Assembly: GCF_019904135.1 (NCBI RefSeq)
Contig: NZ_JAIOGQ010000002.1
Span: 62,001 to 126,000, forward strand
DNA from: Paenibacillus caui
GTDB lineage: Bacteria > Bacillota > Bacilli > Paenibacillales > Paenibacillaceae
Length of the DNA stretch: 64,000 bases
Direction: 5' to 3'
The stretch's first letter is position 1; every line of letters begins with the position of its first letter. This document shows, piece by piece, positions 33,721-42,903 of this stretch. The notes beneath the pieces are model-generated. The model was not told the origin of the DNA. It searched no databases and worked only from the letters and a program-made list of their open reading frames with translations. A program made the position numbers and the translations under genes.

Positions 33721-35496
33721 TTACTGGACATTCTTAATCCATAACTTCGAAAAATCCAGATAACCAAAATTAGCGGTTGTCAGTCCCTGCAGGCTTTGAT
33801 TGTAATGTGCCTTCTTGTTCAAATGACAGCCATGGAGCAGCCAGTTATTGTCCCGCAAAATGCGCTCGATTCGGTCAAGGAGCAAAGATCTTTCTTCCTT
33901 CGGCAGCTGAGTAAAATGCTCCAAGGCTTGATCAAAAACCGCAATTTGCTGTTCGTTCAAATAATGATGAACCGCATTATAGGTATATTTGAAATAATTA
34001 ATCATTCCCCATTCCCAATCTTCCTCGAGCGTTTCCTCGGCGATCACCATGTCCGCTCTTTCTACCGTGCTTTTAATCTCAACATAATCGAACTCACAAA
34101 CGGACAGGTTCAGCCCGATGGACGCGCAGCGCTGCTGCAGCCACTCCGCTTCTTCCCGTTCCTCTACAAGATTTTTACGGCCGAGCCTGATTTCTTCGCC
34201 CTGATATCCGCTTGCCTGTAGCAGCGCTTTTGCTTCCTCCAGCGTTCCGGATATCGCTTCTATTTGCTTGCTTTTCCAAGGCAAAAAACTGGCTGCAGGA
34301 GCCATTCTGCTCCCTCCCAGTACCTGAAGCAGCGCATTTCGATCATAGATGAGCCTCATCGCCTTCCGGAACAAGGCATTTTGCTGGATGCCCTCTTTTT
34401 TAAAGTTGAACAGAATATATCTGCAGCCGACGGACATATAATCCAGGCTCGTTTCTGAAGGACTGACCGGGGAATTCAGCCGATTGTCGCCTGTGAGCTG
34501 ATATCGGCGTTCGCTCGATCCTGTATCCGGAATAAACCAGATGAGCACCTGGTCCAGGAGCGGCCGATAGCCGAAATAGGAATCAAAGGCGGTGAGCTCC
34601 AGAACGTCTGCATTCTTTTTGCTGATTTGAAAAGGACCTGTCCCGATGAGTTCCCCGGACGCGGACAGATCCACGTCATAAGGGAGAATGCTCATATGGA
34701 AACAGCCGAGTGAATGCAGGAAAAACAGGTTCGGCTTTTTGAGGCAAAATCGAATGCAGGTATCGCCTTCGGTTTCAATCCGCTCGATATCGGCGTACTG
34801 CCATAAGCCGGGGCTGTTTACGGCAAACAATCTTTCCATCGTATACCTTACGTCTTTCGCTGTCATCTGGCGGCCATGGTGAAATCTCACGCCTTTTCTG
34901 AGGTAAAACGTCCAGCAAGAGTACTCTTCATTGCATTCCCACAGATGGGCCAATCCGGGCTTAAACGTCCTCTGCTCCGCATCATAGACCACCAGTGTGC
35001 TGCAGATTTGTCCCAGCAAATAGGCTTCAAAGGCTGTAAAAACGAAGGCTGGATCGAGCTTTTCAAGACGCCTGTACCTGATCGTCTGCAAAATATCACA
35101 TCCGGACGGGGTTACATTTTCCCGTTGGATACCCATTTCAAGGTTCAACCTGTTCCACAAGCTGTCTTTGAGCTGCTCGTGAACGGCGGGATCGCCAATA
35201 AAGTCAATGGCCTCTTTGATGCGGCGCTGTGCCAAAAACTCCTCAAAACATGCGGTCAGCACGTCATCCGGGCTGCGAAGAAAAGTGAGTCTGGACACAT
35301 GCCCTCTCCCTCTGCCGGCCTCCCATTCAATCAGCTTCATCTCTTCAAGCCGGCGTAGTATGATTTTTACGTTTCGGGGTGTGCAGCTTAGCCATTCGGC
35401 TAACTTGTCGATCGTTACAGGAAGCGGGTTCATTCCGCTGACAAAGCCGCCCAATTTGCTGACCAAAGCAATATAATGGGCTGAGTAACTATCCAT
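33721..35496 (-). CDS. SgrR-like transcriptional regulator (HTH plus solute-binding domain)
   Basis: 591 residues, ATG behind AAAAGGAGTTTGGACA. Residues 1-75 form a winged helix of SgrR_N type (PLPVTIDKLAEWLSCTPRN, VKIILRRLEEMKLIEWEAGR). From about residue 150 on comes a family-5 solute-binding domain (TFKPGLAHLWE, FYLRKGVRFHHGRQMTAKDV, ELIGTGPFQISK, FRKAMRLIYDRNALLQVLGG). There is no signal peptide, so the binding domain acts in the cytosol as an effector sensor. The divergent MFS gene 180 bp away is its likely target, in the manner of SgrR and sugar exporters. The ligand is not known. Confidence 0.88.
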   Translation of the reverse strand: MDSYSAHYIALVSKLGGFVSGMNPLPVTIDKLAEWLSCTPRNVKIILRRLEEMKLIEWEAGRGRGHVSRLTFLRSPDDVLTACFEEFLAQRRIKEAIDFIGDPAVHEQLKDSLWNRLNLEMGIQRENVTPSGCDILQTIRYRRLEKLDPAFVFTAFEAYLLGQICSTLVVYDAEQRTFKPGLAHLWECNEEYSCWTFYLRKGVRFHHGRQMTAKDVRYTMERLFAVNSPGLWQYADIERIETEGDTCIRFCLKKPNLFFLHSLGCFHMSILPYDVDLSASGELIGTGPFQISKKNADVLELTAFDSYFGYRPLLDQVLIWFIPDTGSSERRYQLTGDNRLNSPVSPSETSLDYMSVGCRYILFNFKKEGIQQNALFRKAMRLIYDRNALLQVLGGSRMAPAASFLPWKSKQIEAISGTLEEAKALLQASGYQGEEIRLGRKNLVEEREEAEWLQQRCASIGLNLSVCEFDYVEIKSTVERADMVIAEETLEEDWEWGMINYFKYTYNAVHHYLNEQQIAVFDQALEHFTQLPKEERSLLLDRIERILRDNNWLLHGCHLNKKAHYNQSLQGLTTANFGYLDFSKLWIKNVQ

Positions 35497-35675
35497 TGTC
35501 CAAACTCCTTTTTTACTACTATAACTGCTTCATCTTAATAAAAGGTGAAATAACCTTATGAAATATTGCACTTTTATTTCCCCTTTTCTTAGATACAATT
35601 ATACATGGAGCTATACCTTATGGAAATACTAAACAGCTTTAATACTTAAGAGAGATAAGGAGAACTAATGCCGCT

Positions 35676-36920
35676 ATGAAGCAAACGATACGACATATCC
35701 ACCCACTCGCCTGGACAATTATTATTGGAACGATGTTCGGCCGGCTGGTTACTTCCATGAGTATTCCATTTCTATCCATATACTTAACGCAGGTGCTTGG
35801 CGCCTCCTCCACCCAAACCGGCCTAACCGTTGCCGTCAGTTCGCTTGCAGGGGTGGCAGTCAGCTTTTACGGAGGCTATGTTTCCGACATTATCGGACGC
35901 AAAAAGGTTATGCTCATCTCCATATTCAGCTGGGCAGGGGTATTTTTCGGCTTTGCCAGCGCGCATGTGCTATGGGTGTTCTTTCTGATGAATACACTGA
36001 ACGGCTTGTGCAGATCCGTTTTTGAACCAGCCTCCAGGGCTTTGTTGTCAGATGTTACTCCAAAAGAGCATAAGCTGCTTGTATTCAACATGCGCTATGC
36101 GGCTGTCAATCTTGGGGTCGTATTCGGACCCATCATCGGCCTTGCGCTCGGCTCGGCAAAAACGACATTTCCGTTTGTGATCGCGGGAATGGTCTATGTT
36201 CTTTACGGAATCATGTTGTTGGTCCAGTTTAACCTTCACCAGAAGTCCTTGCCTGCTCATACCGTTACGAAGACGCCGCGTCTCTTGGACGCGCTGCAAA
36301 CGACCAGTCGGGACCGCGTCTTCCTTCCTGTGTTGCTGGGAACGGTATTCTGCGTTCTGGGCTACGGCCATTTCAGCTCCACACTGGCTCAATACTTGGC
36401 GATGAGCCCCAAATTTGCAGATGGTAACAAGCTGTTCTCTTATATGCTCACGCTTAACGCCATCACCGTACTTGTCGTGCAATATCCTCTTGTGCGAATT
36501 GCCAGCAAATTTCCACCGATCGTGCCGCTTATCATCGGCAATCTGTGCGTGGCCTGCAGTTTGCTGCTGTTCGGCATCGCAGGAAGCATGCCTCTCCTGA
36601 TGATCGGCGTCGTCTTGTTCACGATCGGCGAGGTGCTGATGTTCACCTTGATGGATGTTCTGATCGATCGGATCGCGAAGCCGGAGTGGAAAGGGACTTA
36701 TTTTGGAACGATTGGATTCAATGGCATTGGCAATGTGCTTGCCCCTATTCTCGGCGGCATGCTGCTTGACGGATTTGGTGCGAGCCATGGTGTGTTCATC
36801 TTCATTCCGCTGGCATTGACCACTGCGTTAGGTTTCCCCCTTCTGCTTACGGCCCACCGGCGTCTGCTTAAACGGGAAAACGGCATTGCCGAGAGACAAG
36901 TTGAAGCGATGCGTGCTTGA
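35676..36920 (+). CDS. MFS transporter (drug/sugar efflux type)
   Basis: 414 residues with about 12 membrane segments, the first being PLAWTIIIGTMFGRLVTSMS. The MFS signature between segments 2 and 3 is GGYVSDIIGRKKVMLIS, and the second half has the matching weaker repeat. The protein looks like the MFS_1 exporters of drugs or sugars. ATG start with AAGGAG about 15 bases upstream in a short leader. The gene is divergent from the SgrR-like regulator, whose domain type often controls such exporters. An inverted repeat AAGGT-N6-ACCTT at about 35542-35557 in the gap is a candidate operator. A hairpin terminator follows. Confidence 0.88.
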   Translation: MKQTIRHIHPLAWTIIIGTMFGRLVTSMSIPFLSIYLTQVLGASSTQTGLTVAVSSLAGVAVSFYGGYVSDIIGRKKVMLISIFSWAGVFFGFASAHVLWVFFLMNTLNGLCRSVFEPASRALLSDVTPKEHKLLVFNMRYAAVNLGVVFGPIIGLALGSAKTTFPFVIAGMVYVLYGIMLLVQFNLHQKSLPAHTVTKTPRLLDALQTTSRDRVFLPVLLGTVFCVLGYGHFSSTLAQYLAMSPKFADGNKLFSYMLTLNAITVLVVQYPLVRIASKFPPIVPLIIGNLCVACSLLLFGIAGSMPLLMIGVVLFTIGEVLMFTLMDVLIDRIAKPEWKGTYFGTIGFNGIGNVLAPILGGMLLDGFGASHGVFIFIPLALTTALGFPLLLTAHRRLLKRENGIAERQVEAMRA

Positions 36921-36946
36921 GGAATATTTGAAAATATTTACAAAGG

Positions 36947-36996
36947 ACGGAGCGGCTGCGTAGGACTTGAAAAATAAAGTCCCGCCTCCGCTCCGT
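36947..36996 (+). terminator. Hairpin after the MFS gene
   Basis: ACGGAGCGG pairs with CCGCTCCGT, with a second inner stem AGGACTT/AAGTCC, followed by TCTCTGT. Confidence 0.65.
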
Positions 36997-37076
36997 TCTC
37001 TGTATAAGTGGACCGAAATGCTGAGCAAATCCAGCCATTTCCATCTGCTGTTCGAATTATGTTCGTAAGGATGAAC

Positions 37077-37532
37077 TCATAACTCCATTGTCATAAATAC
37101 ACTATTCCGGTCCTCTATGTAATCCGAAAACGGCTCACAGTATTGAAACCCAACACTTTCATATAGTCTTCTAGCCGGTTCGAAAGCTTCCATCGAGCCC
37201 GTTTCCAAGCTAAGCCGAAGGTAGCCGCGCTGCTTGGCTTCTTCAATGATGTGTCCAAGGATTTGCTTTGCTACTCCCTTTCTAAGATGTGATGAAGAGG
37301 TTCGCATTGACTTTATCTCTGCATGCCGATCATCAAGTTCCTTTAGCGCCCCGCAACCGACTAATTCACCTTGTTCCCATGCGCTCCAGAACGAAACTTC
37401 CGGTTTCTTCAATCCTTCAAGATTTAGGGCATGCATACTTTCCGGCGGGGAATGAAGCGCCATACTCTGAAGATGTTCACCGATTAATGCAGCTACTTCA
37501 GGTCCAGTTAAATCATCGAGTTTTATTTCCAT
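37077..37532 (-). CDS. GNAT family N-acetyltransferase
   Basis: 151 residues when begun at ATG 37530-37532, which has GGAG eight bases upstream; frame-open GTG and ATG codons just before it overlap the ribosome binding site. The acetyl-CoA-binding motif A is HLRKGVAKQILGHIIEEAKQ (variant of the R/Q-x-x-G-x-G/A loop), followed by LRLSLETGS and the C-terminal ARRLYESVGFQYCEPF. EIKSMRT precedes motif A, as in the YsnE/PaiA-like group of small acetyltransferases. The substrate is unknown. No operon partner; it is upstream of the histidine kinase terminator and on the same strand. Confidence 0.85.
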   Translation of the reverse strand: MEIKLDDLTGPEVAALIGEHLQSMALHSPPESMHALNLEGLKKPEVSFWSAWEQGELVGCGALKELDDRHAEIKSMRTSSSHLRKGVAKQILGHIIEEAKQRGYLRLSLETGSMEAFEPARRLYESVGFQYCEPFSDYIEDRNSVFMTMEL

Positions 37533-37614
37533 GAACATCACTCCACAGTCTCTATTATTTTTATCTATACGATTTATTATATTGGTCTTCAGCTATCCTG
37601 TCAGTTCATTTAAC

Positions 37615-37651
37615 AAAAAGACAACCCTCATGTTTTTGATGAGGACTGTTT
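37615..37651 (-). terminator. Terminator of the response regulator-histidine kinase operon
   Basis: Minus strand ACAGTCCTCAT pairs with ATGAGGGTTGT around a short A-rich loop, then TTTTTG. Confidence 0.75.
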
Positions 37652-37661
37652 CTTGAGGCGG

Positions 37662-38762
37662 TTAGCCTTTAAGTGGCAGTGTAATTGTAAAAGTCGTTCC
37701 TTTCGAAAGTTCACTGTCTACGGTTAGATGTCCGCCATGAGCGAGGATGAGGCTTTTGACGATGGCCATGCCGAGTCCGGTTCCGTACTTCGAAGTTTTA
37801 GCAGTGCTCCGGCGATAATATTTGCTGAACAGATTGTCCAGCATGTCTTGATCCATGCCCACTCCGTTATCGGAGATCGCGATTTGGGCAAGTTGATCCT
37901 GTTCCCTGTTCAGGGTGACATGAATGCTTGTTCCCGCCGGGTTATGCTCAATCGCGTTCATAAGCAAGTTTTGCAGTGCGCGGTACAATAATTTTTCATC
38001 GGCATGAAGCTCCATATCCCCTTCTTCCGAATGAAAGCTCAGATCGTATTGAAACGCTCTTGGATCGTTGGCGACATCGGCGATCAAGCGCTGCATGAAC
38101 TCAAACAGGTTGAGCTTGCTAAGATGAAGCGGGAACGGCGACTGCGAATTATTCATTTGAAAAGAAAGGTTGAGGTCTTGAATCAGATCCTCTATATAAA
38201 GCCCTTTGGTATGAATTTCGTTTAAAAAAGTACTCTTCTCCTCCTCACTCCAAATATAATCCTCATTCAAAAGTAAGGCCGAGTATCCCGTAACAAAGGT
38301 AAGCGGGGTCTTCAGATCATGGGAAATTCCGGCGATCCAGTCCCTCTTGGCTTCCTCCAGCTTGTTCCTGTCCTTCTCTGCTTGTTTCAAGCTGTTTGAC
38401 AGGGAGTGGATATTCTCAATGACCTCCTCGTAGAGCTGATACGGCTTCCGTAATTTATTCTTTCTCGTATATACTCTGCTCTTTGTATAGGGCGGTTCAT
38501 AGACACCCTTCGATAAGTTCGAAATCCACGACATCATAAACCATAATGGACCGCCGAAATACCAGCTGAAAAGGACGCTGCAACCCATAATATTAAAGAG
38601 AAAAACGAGCAGTACGTATAAATCATAGTATGTATTGCCTTCAACGATGCCTATCAGAGGAAATAGATAATCGATGGATAGCATAGCGGTCAAGCCCATG
38701 CTTACCAGCCAACCGAACAATCCGATGACGAAATGGATGCTAAAACGCAGTTTTGTTTTCAT
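37662..38762 (-). CDS. Sensor histidine kinase (intramembrane-sensing type)
   Basis: 366 residues. Two membrane segments (about residues 9-30 and 47-73) are separated by only some 18-20 outside residues, so there is no room for an extracellular sensor domain, as in intramembrane-sensing kinases. A short linker and coiled segment lead to the HisKA box GISHDLKTPLTFVTGYSALL (phospho-His), followed by N box LLMNAIEHNPAG, G1 DNGVGMD, F box LFSKYY and G2 GTGLGMAIVKSL. It lies three bp after the response regulator gene. The divergent ABC transporter is its likely output, a layout common for peptide-antibiotic or envelope-stress response, though this kinase is not clearly BceS. Confidence 0.92.
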   Translation of the reverse strand: MKTKLRFSIHFVIGLFGWLVSMGLTAMLSIDYLFPLIGIVEGNTYYDLYVLLVFLFNIMGCSVLFSWYFGGPLWFMMSWISNLSKGVYEPPYTKSRVYTRKNKLRKPYQLYEEVIENIHSLSNSLKQAEKDRNKLEEAKRDWIAGISHDLKTPLTFVTGYSALLLNEDYIWSEEEKSTFLNEIHTKGLYIEDLIQDLNLSFQMNNSQSPFPLHLSKLNLFEFMQRLIADVANDPRAFQYDLSFHSEEGDMELHADEKLLYRALQNLLMNAIEHNPAGTSIHVTLNREQDQLAQIAISDNGVGMDQDMLDNLFSKYYRRSTAKTSKYGTGLGMAIVKSLILAHGGHLTVDSELSKGTTFTITLPLKG

Positions 38763-38765
38763 CCC

Positions 38766-39485
38766 TTAACCCCTGGCCGGAGGTACGAATTTATATCCGA
38801 TCCCTCTTAAGTTCACAATCATCGAGGGAGATTTCGGATTATCCTCCAGCTTCTTTCTAATTTTCGAAATGTGCATTGTTACCGTTTTTTCTTCTCCGTA
38901 ACCGGGACTTCCCCACACCAATTCATAAATTTGAGAGGAGGTAAATATTCGATTCGGATTTCTGCAGAAAAAAGTAAGCAGTTCCAACTCCTTGGCGGTA
39001 CATTCAACCAACTGCCCGTTCACGATTAGCTCTGCATCCGCCGGTTTAAGAATAAACCGGTCATAATGATATTGTTTATCCTCGGTCTTGACAGCGAACG
39101 ATGACCTGAGACAAGCTTGCCGCCGGAACAAAGCTTTGATCCGAGCAACGACTTCCAGAGGATTAAAGGGCTTCGTGATATAATCATCCCCTCCAATGCC
39201 TAATCCCGTTATTTTATCGAAATCGGTCGCGCATGAAGTAATAAAAATGATCGGGGTGTCCGTATGCTTGCGGATTTCCCGGCATAGATCAAAACCGTTA
39301 AAGTCCGGGAGCATGACGTCAAGTAAAATCAAGTCATACGTACGGCTTTTAATGAAATCCAATGTTTGGCTTCCGGATGTAGCGCAAGTGATATCGTTAT
39401 ATCGTTCCTTCTTCAATGTAATTTCCAAAAGGGTTAAAATCCCGACCTCGTCATCGACGAGCAGGATTTTCTCTGCGTTATACAA
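38766..39485 (-). CDS. OmpR/PhoB-family response regulator
   Basis: 239 residues from TTG 39483-39485, which follows AAGGAGGAAGACTG; the six codons upstream in frame include that ribosome binding site, so the longer form is rejected. The receiver domain has KILLVDDEVGILTLL (acidic pocket), phospho-acceptor Asp in DLILLDVMLPDFNGF, IIFITSC with the Thr/Ser switch, and Lys in DDYITKPFNPLEVVARI. A winged-helix DNA-binding domain follows (LTAKELELL-like: VECTAKELELLTFF, and SQIYELVWGSPGYGEEKTVTMHISKIRKKLE, YKFVPP). It forms an operon with the downstream kinase. The three direct repeats before the ABC genes fit OmpR-type binding. Confidence 0.93.
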   Translation of the reverse strand: MYNAEKILLVDDEVGILTLLEITLKKERYNDITCATSGSQTLDFIKSRTYDLILLDVMLPDFNGFDLCREIRKHTDTPIIFITSCATDFDKITGLGIGGDDYITKPFNPLEVVARIKALFRRQACLRSSFAVKTEDKQYHYDRFILKPADAELIVNGQLVECTAKELELLTFFCRNPNRIFTSSQIYELVWGSPGYGEEKTVTMHISKIRKKLEDNPKSPSMIVNLRGIGYKFVPPARG

Positions 39486-39633
39486 CAGTCTTCCTCCTTG
39501 CAATTTTCAATTCAAAAGAATAATGACGCGATTCATACGCCGATGTATGATTTGGCCTCGTCCTCTTCGTTTGAGCATCAGCTCTATCAATATTTTAGCA
39601 TATAAACAAAGGGCGTTTTGTTTGCTGCTTCGT

Positions 39634-39666
39634 TTTTACTTTCATTTTACTTTATTTATGCTTTCA
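39634..39666 (+). promoter_or_regulatory. Three 11-bp direct repeats, candidate response-regulator operator
   Basis: TTTTACTTTCA (39634-39644), TTTTACTTTAT (39645-39655) and TTATGCTTTCA (39656-39666) follow each other at exactly 11 bp. OmpR/PhoB regulators bind direct repeats at this spacing. The block lies 44 bp before the ABC ATPase start and between the divergent two-component and transporter operons. Confidence 0.6.
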
Positions 39667-39709
39667 TCTCTTAAGATACGTATTAACAACACATAATGGA
39701 GGATTGGAC

Positions 39710-40585
39710 ATGGAATTACATATGAAGCAGGTTGCGAAAAGCTATGGTTCGAAGCAAGCGCTTAATGACGTAACGCTAACGTTAAAGCCGGGAATTACGG
39801 GATTGCTAGGGCCAAATGGCGCCGGAAAATCGACATTGATGCGGATGCTCGCAACCATTGAGACGCCGACAAGCGGAACGATTACGTGGAACGGCGTGAA
39901 CATAGCTATGCATCCGAACCGCTTGCGTATAGAACTGGGCTATTTGCCTCAGGATTTCGGTGTGTATCCGAATATGAACCCGGTTGAATTTCTGGAATAT
40001 ATGGCGGCAATGAAAGGCTTGTCCATCAAATCCGCCAGAAAACGGATTAACGAGCTGCTCGACATTCTGAACCTGTCCAATGACCGCAAGCGATTGCTTG
40101 GAGGGTTCTCGGGGGGAATGAAGCAGCGGGTGGGCATCGCACAGTCCTTATTAAACGATCCCTCGTTATTAATTGTTGATGAACCGACGGTCGGACTCGA
40201 CCCCGAGGAGAGAATCCGGTTCCGAAATTTATTATCGACGCTATCGACGAACCGGATCGTTATTTTATCGACTCATATCGTGACGGATATTGAATCGATT
40301 GCCCCCAATATTGCGCTTCTATCGAAAGGCCGGTTGGTGGCACATGCAGCGCCGGAGCAATTGATTCAAAGCGTGGAACATAAAGTATGGAATTATATCG
40401 TGCCTGCCTCCAGTTTGCAGGATTTGCAAGAGTGTTACACGATCGGCAGCGCCGTTCAACGCAGCGACGGCATTCATGTGCGGATTGTTTCCGATCAGCG
40501 TCCCGGCCCGAACGCATCGCTATTGCCCCCCTCGCTGGAGGATGCATATTTGTACGCTTTCGCGTCGTTAGGAGTGAAATCATAA
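39710..40585 (+). CDS. ABC transporter ATP-binding protein (CcmA/BcrA type)
   Basis: About 291 residues from ATG 39710, seven bases after GGAGG; a TTG two codons earlier is less likely. Walker A is GLLGPNGAGKSTLMRML, the Q-loop follows in LGYLPQDFG, signature motif GGFSGGMKQRVGIAQSLL, Walker B LLIVDEPTVGLDPEER and the H-loop Thr-His in ILSTHIV. It matches ATPases of ABC-2 exporters such as those for bacitracin or lantibiotics. It is coupled with the permease gene (stop and start two bases apart). Likely regulated by the adjacent two-component system. Confidence 0.93.
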   Translation: MELHMKQVAKSYGSKQALNDVTLTLKPGITGLLGPNGAGKSTLMRMLATIETPTSGTITWNGVNIAMHPNRLRIELGYLPQDFGVYPNMNPVEFLEYMAAMKGLSIKSARKRINELLDILNLSNDRKRLLGGFSGGMKQRVGIAQSLLNDPSLLIVDEPTVGLDPEERIRFRNLLSTLSTNRIVILSTHIVTDIESIAPNIALLSKGRLVAHAAPEQLIQSVEHKVWNYIVPASSLQDLQECYTIGSAVQRSDGIHVRIVSDQRPGPNASLLPPSLEDAYLYAFASLGVKS

Positions 40586-40587
40586 CT

Positions 40588-42174
40588 ATGAACTTCCAAT
40601 CCAACTTCTATCTCATCAAGCACAATTTGATCAAGCAAATGAGAAGCTATTCGTTTCTAATCGTGATCGGCATCAGTATGTTTCTGGGCTATTTTTGCGT
40701 TCCGTCTGCGGCGGATGGGTACGAGGTATTCTATATCGGAGGAGTAAGAGGCATTTATAACTCCGCGTGGTTAGGCGGCATGGCTGCCATGCTGTCCACC
40801 CTATCGTTATGGCTGTTCGGCTTTTATATGCTTAGAAGCCAGATTTCGGAGGATCAGAGACTAAAGGTTGGCCAGATCATCGCCTCTTCACCCATCAGCA
40901 AGCTTCGCTACATTTCCGGGAAGGCGATTTCCAATTTCGTTGTTCTCATCGTGATTGAATTGATCTTGAATATGGCATTCATGGCAATGCAGCTGCTTCG
41001 GGGCGAGGATTACCATCTTCAGCTTTGGGATTATGCAGCTCCGTTCTTGTTCATCGGGCTTCCATCATTATTCGTACTGGCTGCTCTAACGGTGTTGTTT
41101 GACGTATTTCCGGGACTGAAGGGCGTTCTCGGAAATCTGGTTTTCTTCTCGCTCTGGATATTCTTCAGCGTGATTTCTATCGCCAGTCCAAGCAGCGTCC
41201 TGGATTTGTTCGGTCTCGATGCGATCCGATCGGATATGGTGCAGGAAGCTGCTGTCAAGTATCCTTATATAGCGCAAAGTGAGGCAGGCGGAAGCTTCGG
41301 CTATTATCCGGTGGAAGGAGAGATCCCGACATTCGAGTGGCAGGGAGTCCGGTGGGATTTCCATTTGTTAACCCCTCGGCTCGTCTGGGTTGCCATTGCG
41401 GTTATTCTTATTCTTCTTTCTTCCGTGCTGTTTAACCGGTTTAAGACGAACAAGGATAATAAATCGGTGATCAAAGCATCCATTTACGACACAAATAAGA
41501 AGCGCCCCGCTCCACTGGAGCAAAAGGGCTTGTTAGAGCTGTCTCCTGTGAAAAAAGAGAAAGGAGTGCGACTGTTCAGATTGATCAAAGCCGAGCTCCG
41601 TGTCATGCTAAAGGGCTTAACCGTTTGGTGGTATTTGTTGGCAGGCGGATTGGCAGGATGCAGTTTCTTTGTTCCGCTCGATACCGTCCGTGCCTGGCTG
41701 CCGGTTATGATGGTGCTGCCGATCGCCATTTGGTCGCAGATGGGGACGCGGGAGAAGCATTATTTTACCCGGGAATTGGTGTTATCCAGCTGTCCGCGGC
41801 TCGTTAAATGGTTTGCAGTTTGGGTAGCAGGAATCGTCGTCACCCTGCTCTTTTCATTGGGCGCTATCGTTCAGTTCGCGCTTCATGCCCAGTGGTCATC
41901 CGTTTATTCATGGGGAGTCGGCGTCTTCTTTATCCCGACATTGGCCTTAACCCTCGGCGTCATGAGCGGCTCAAGAAAGCTGTTCGAGGTCATCTATATG
42001 CTGTGGTGGTATCTGGGGCCTTTCAACGATATTCCGTATTTGGATTTTCTGGGCATATCGAAGAGTTACGCAGGGTTGTACATCGCCCTAACATTCATCC
42101 TGATCGCAGCCTCAACAGCGGTTCAAATCATGCAGTCAGGACATCTATCCATAAAAAGGAGAGTTTCAAGATGA
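40588..42174 (+). CDS. ABC-2-type permease, large membrane protein
   Basis: 528 residues from ATG 40588; an in-frame extension upstream runs through the ATPase gene in another frame and is rejected. About 11-12 membrane segments are visible, starting at RSYSFLIVIGISMFLGYF. Two halves each resemble an ABC-2 transmembrane unit, separated by a soluble loop near residues 225-340 and a charged stretch NRFKTNKDNKSVIKASI. It forms the membrane part of the exporter with the upstream ATPase. The next gene overlaps by ATGA. A substrate cannot be assigned. Confidence 0.87.
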   Translation: MNFQSNFYLIKHNLIKQMRSYSFLIVIGISMFLGYFCVPSAADGYEVFYIGGVRGIYNSAWLGGMAAMLSTLSLWLFGFYMLRSQISEDQRLKVGQIIASSPISKLRYISGKAISNFVVLIVIELILNMAFMAMQLLRGEDYHLQLWDYAAPFLFIGLPSLFVLAALTVLFDVFPGLKGVLGNLVFFSLWIFFSVISIASPSSVLDLFGLDAIRSDMVQEAAVKYPYIAQSEAGGSFGYYPVEGEIPTFEWQGVRWDFHLLTPRLVWVAIAVILILLSSVLFNRFKTNKDNKSVIKASIYDTNKKRPAPLEQKGLLELSPVKKEKGVRLFRLIKAELRVMLKGLTVWWYLLAGGLAGCSFFVPLDTVRAWLPVMMVLPIAIWSQMGTREKHYFTRELVLSSCPRLVKWFAVWVAGIVVTLLFSLGAIVQFALHAQWSSVYSWGVGVFFIPTLALTLGVMSGSRKLFEVIYMLWWYLGPFNDIPYLDFLGISKSYAGLYIALTFILIAASTAVQIMQSGHLSIKRRVSR

Positions 42175-42779
42175 AAAAAGTATTTTCGTATATGATAGCA
42201 ACCTTAGTTATTGGAGTGCTCGCTGCCTCCCTGTCTGGATGCGGGTTGAACTCGAAAAATAAAGTGATCTCTTTCAAAGGAGATCAATTAGAGCAGATAA
42301 ACATTCACGCGAATGGACAAAATATCAAGCTTCGTCCTTCGAGCGATAGCCAAGTCAAGGTCAGCATGAAAACGAACAAAGAGCTGCCAGCCACGCTGGA
42401 AGGCGGCGTCCTTACCATCGACCTCGCCCCCCTTTCGGGATTTATTCATTTTAAGACAGCGACCTTATATGTGGATGTTCCCGTTAAGAGCTATCAAAAG
42501 ATTAGCCTTACCTCGACCTCTGGCAGCATTTCCGTGGAGGATTTGACAGCGAAAGAGATGAGTGCGACAGCTGATTCTGGCGACATCGCAGTCAAAGGCC
42601 TTAAAGGCAAGGTGGATGCGGAAACGGGCTCCGGCAAAATCACATCGTCGATTACCGACTCTTCTGCCATTTCTACCAAAGGCGCCGGTCAACGATTAAA
42701 CGCAAGCGTAGGCGCGGCAGAAGCGGATGCTCCCCAATTAACGCTCCGCTCGGTTTCAGGAAACATAAGACTCGAATAA
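42171..42779 (+). CDS. DUF4097-like lipoprotein linked to the ABC transporter
   Basis: 202 residues from ATG 42171, overlapping the permease stop as ATGA, with AAAGGAGAG upstream. A lipoprotein signal ends in LSGCG with Cys at about residue 24. The rest is a right-handed parallel beta-helix-like repeat (VDVPVKSYQKISLTSTSGSI, SVEDLTAKEMSATADSGDIA, VKGLKGKVDAETGSGKITSS) typical of DUF4097 adhesin-like proteins, which occur with LiaG/PspC envelope-stress loci. It shares the ABC transporter operon, so a role in envelope stress is inferred. A strong terminator follows. Confidence 0.85.
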   Translation: MKKVFSYMIATLVIGVLAASLSGCGLNSKNKVISFKGDQLEQINIHANGQNIKLRPSSDSQVKVSMKTNKELPATLEGGVLTIDLAPLSGFIHFKTATLYVDVPVKSYQKISLTSTSGSISVEDLTAKEMSATADSGDIAVKGLKGKVDAETGSGKITSSITDSSAISTKGAGQRLNASVGAAEADAPQLTLRSVSGNIRLE

Positions 42780-42843
42780 AGCGCCAAGATTGAACAATCG
42801 CTGTGTGTGTGTCTCTGTCCTGATGCATTGCGTTAAACAGTAC

Positions 42844-42883
42844 AAAATAGTCCGGAACCTGCCACCAGGTTCCGGACTATTTT
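42844..42883 (+). terminator. Strong bidirectional terminator
   Basis: AAAATAGTCCGGAACCT pairs with AGGTTCCGGACTATTTT around GCCACC. It lies between the DUF4097 gene and the convergent chemoreceptor gene and has T- and A-runs on both sides. Confidence 0.92.
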
Positions 42884-42903
42884 CTTGATTCCTTAAGCCT
42901 TGA

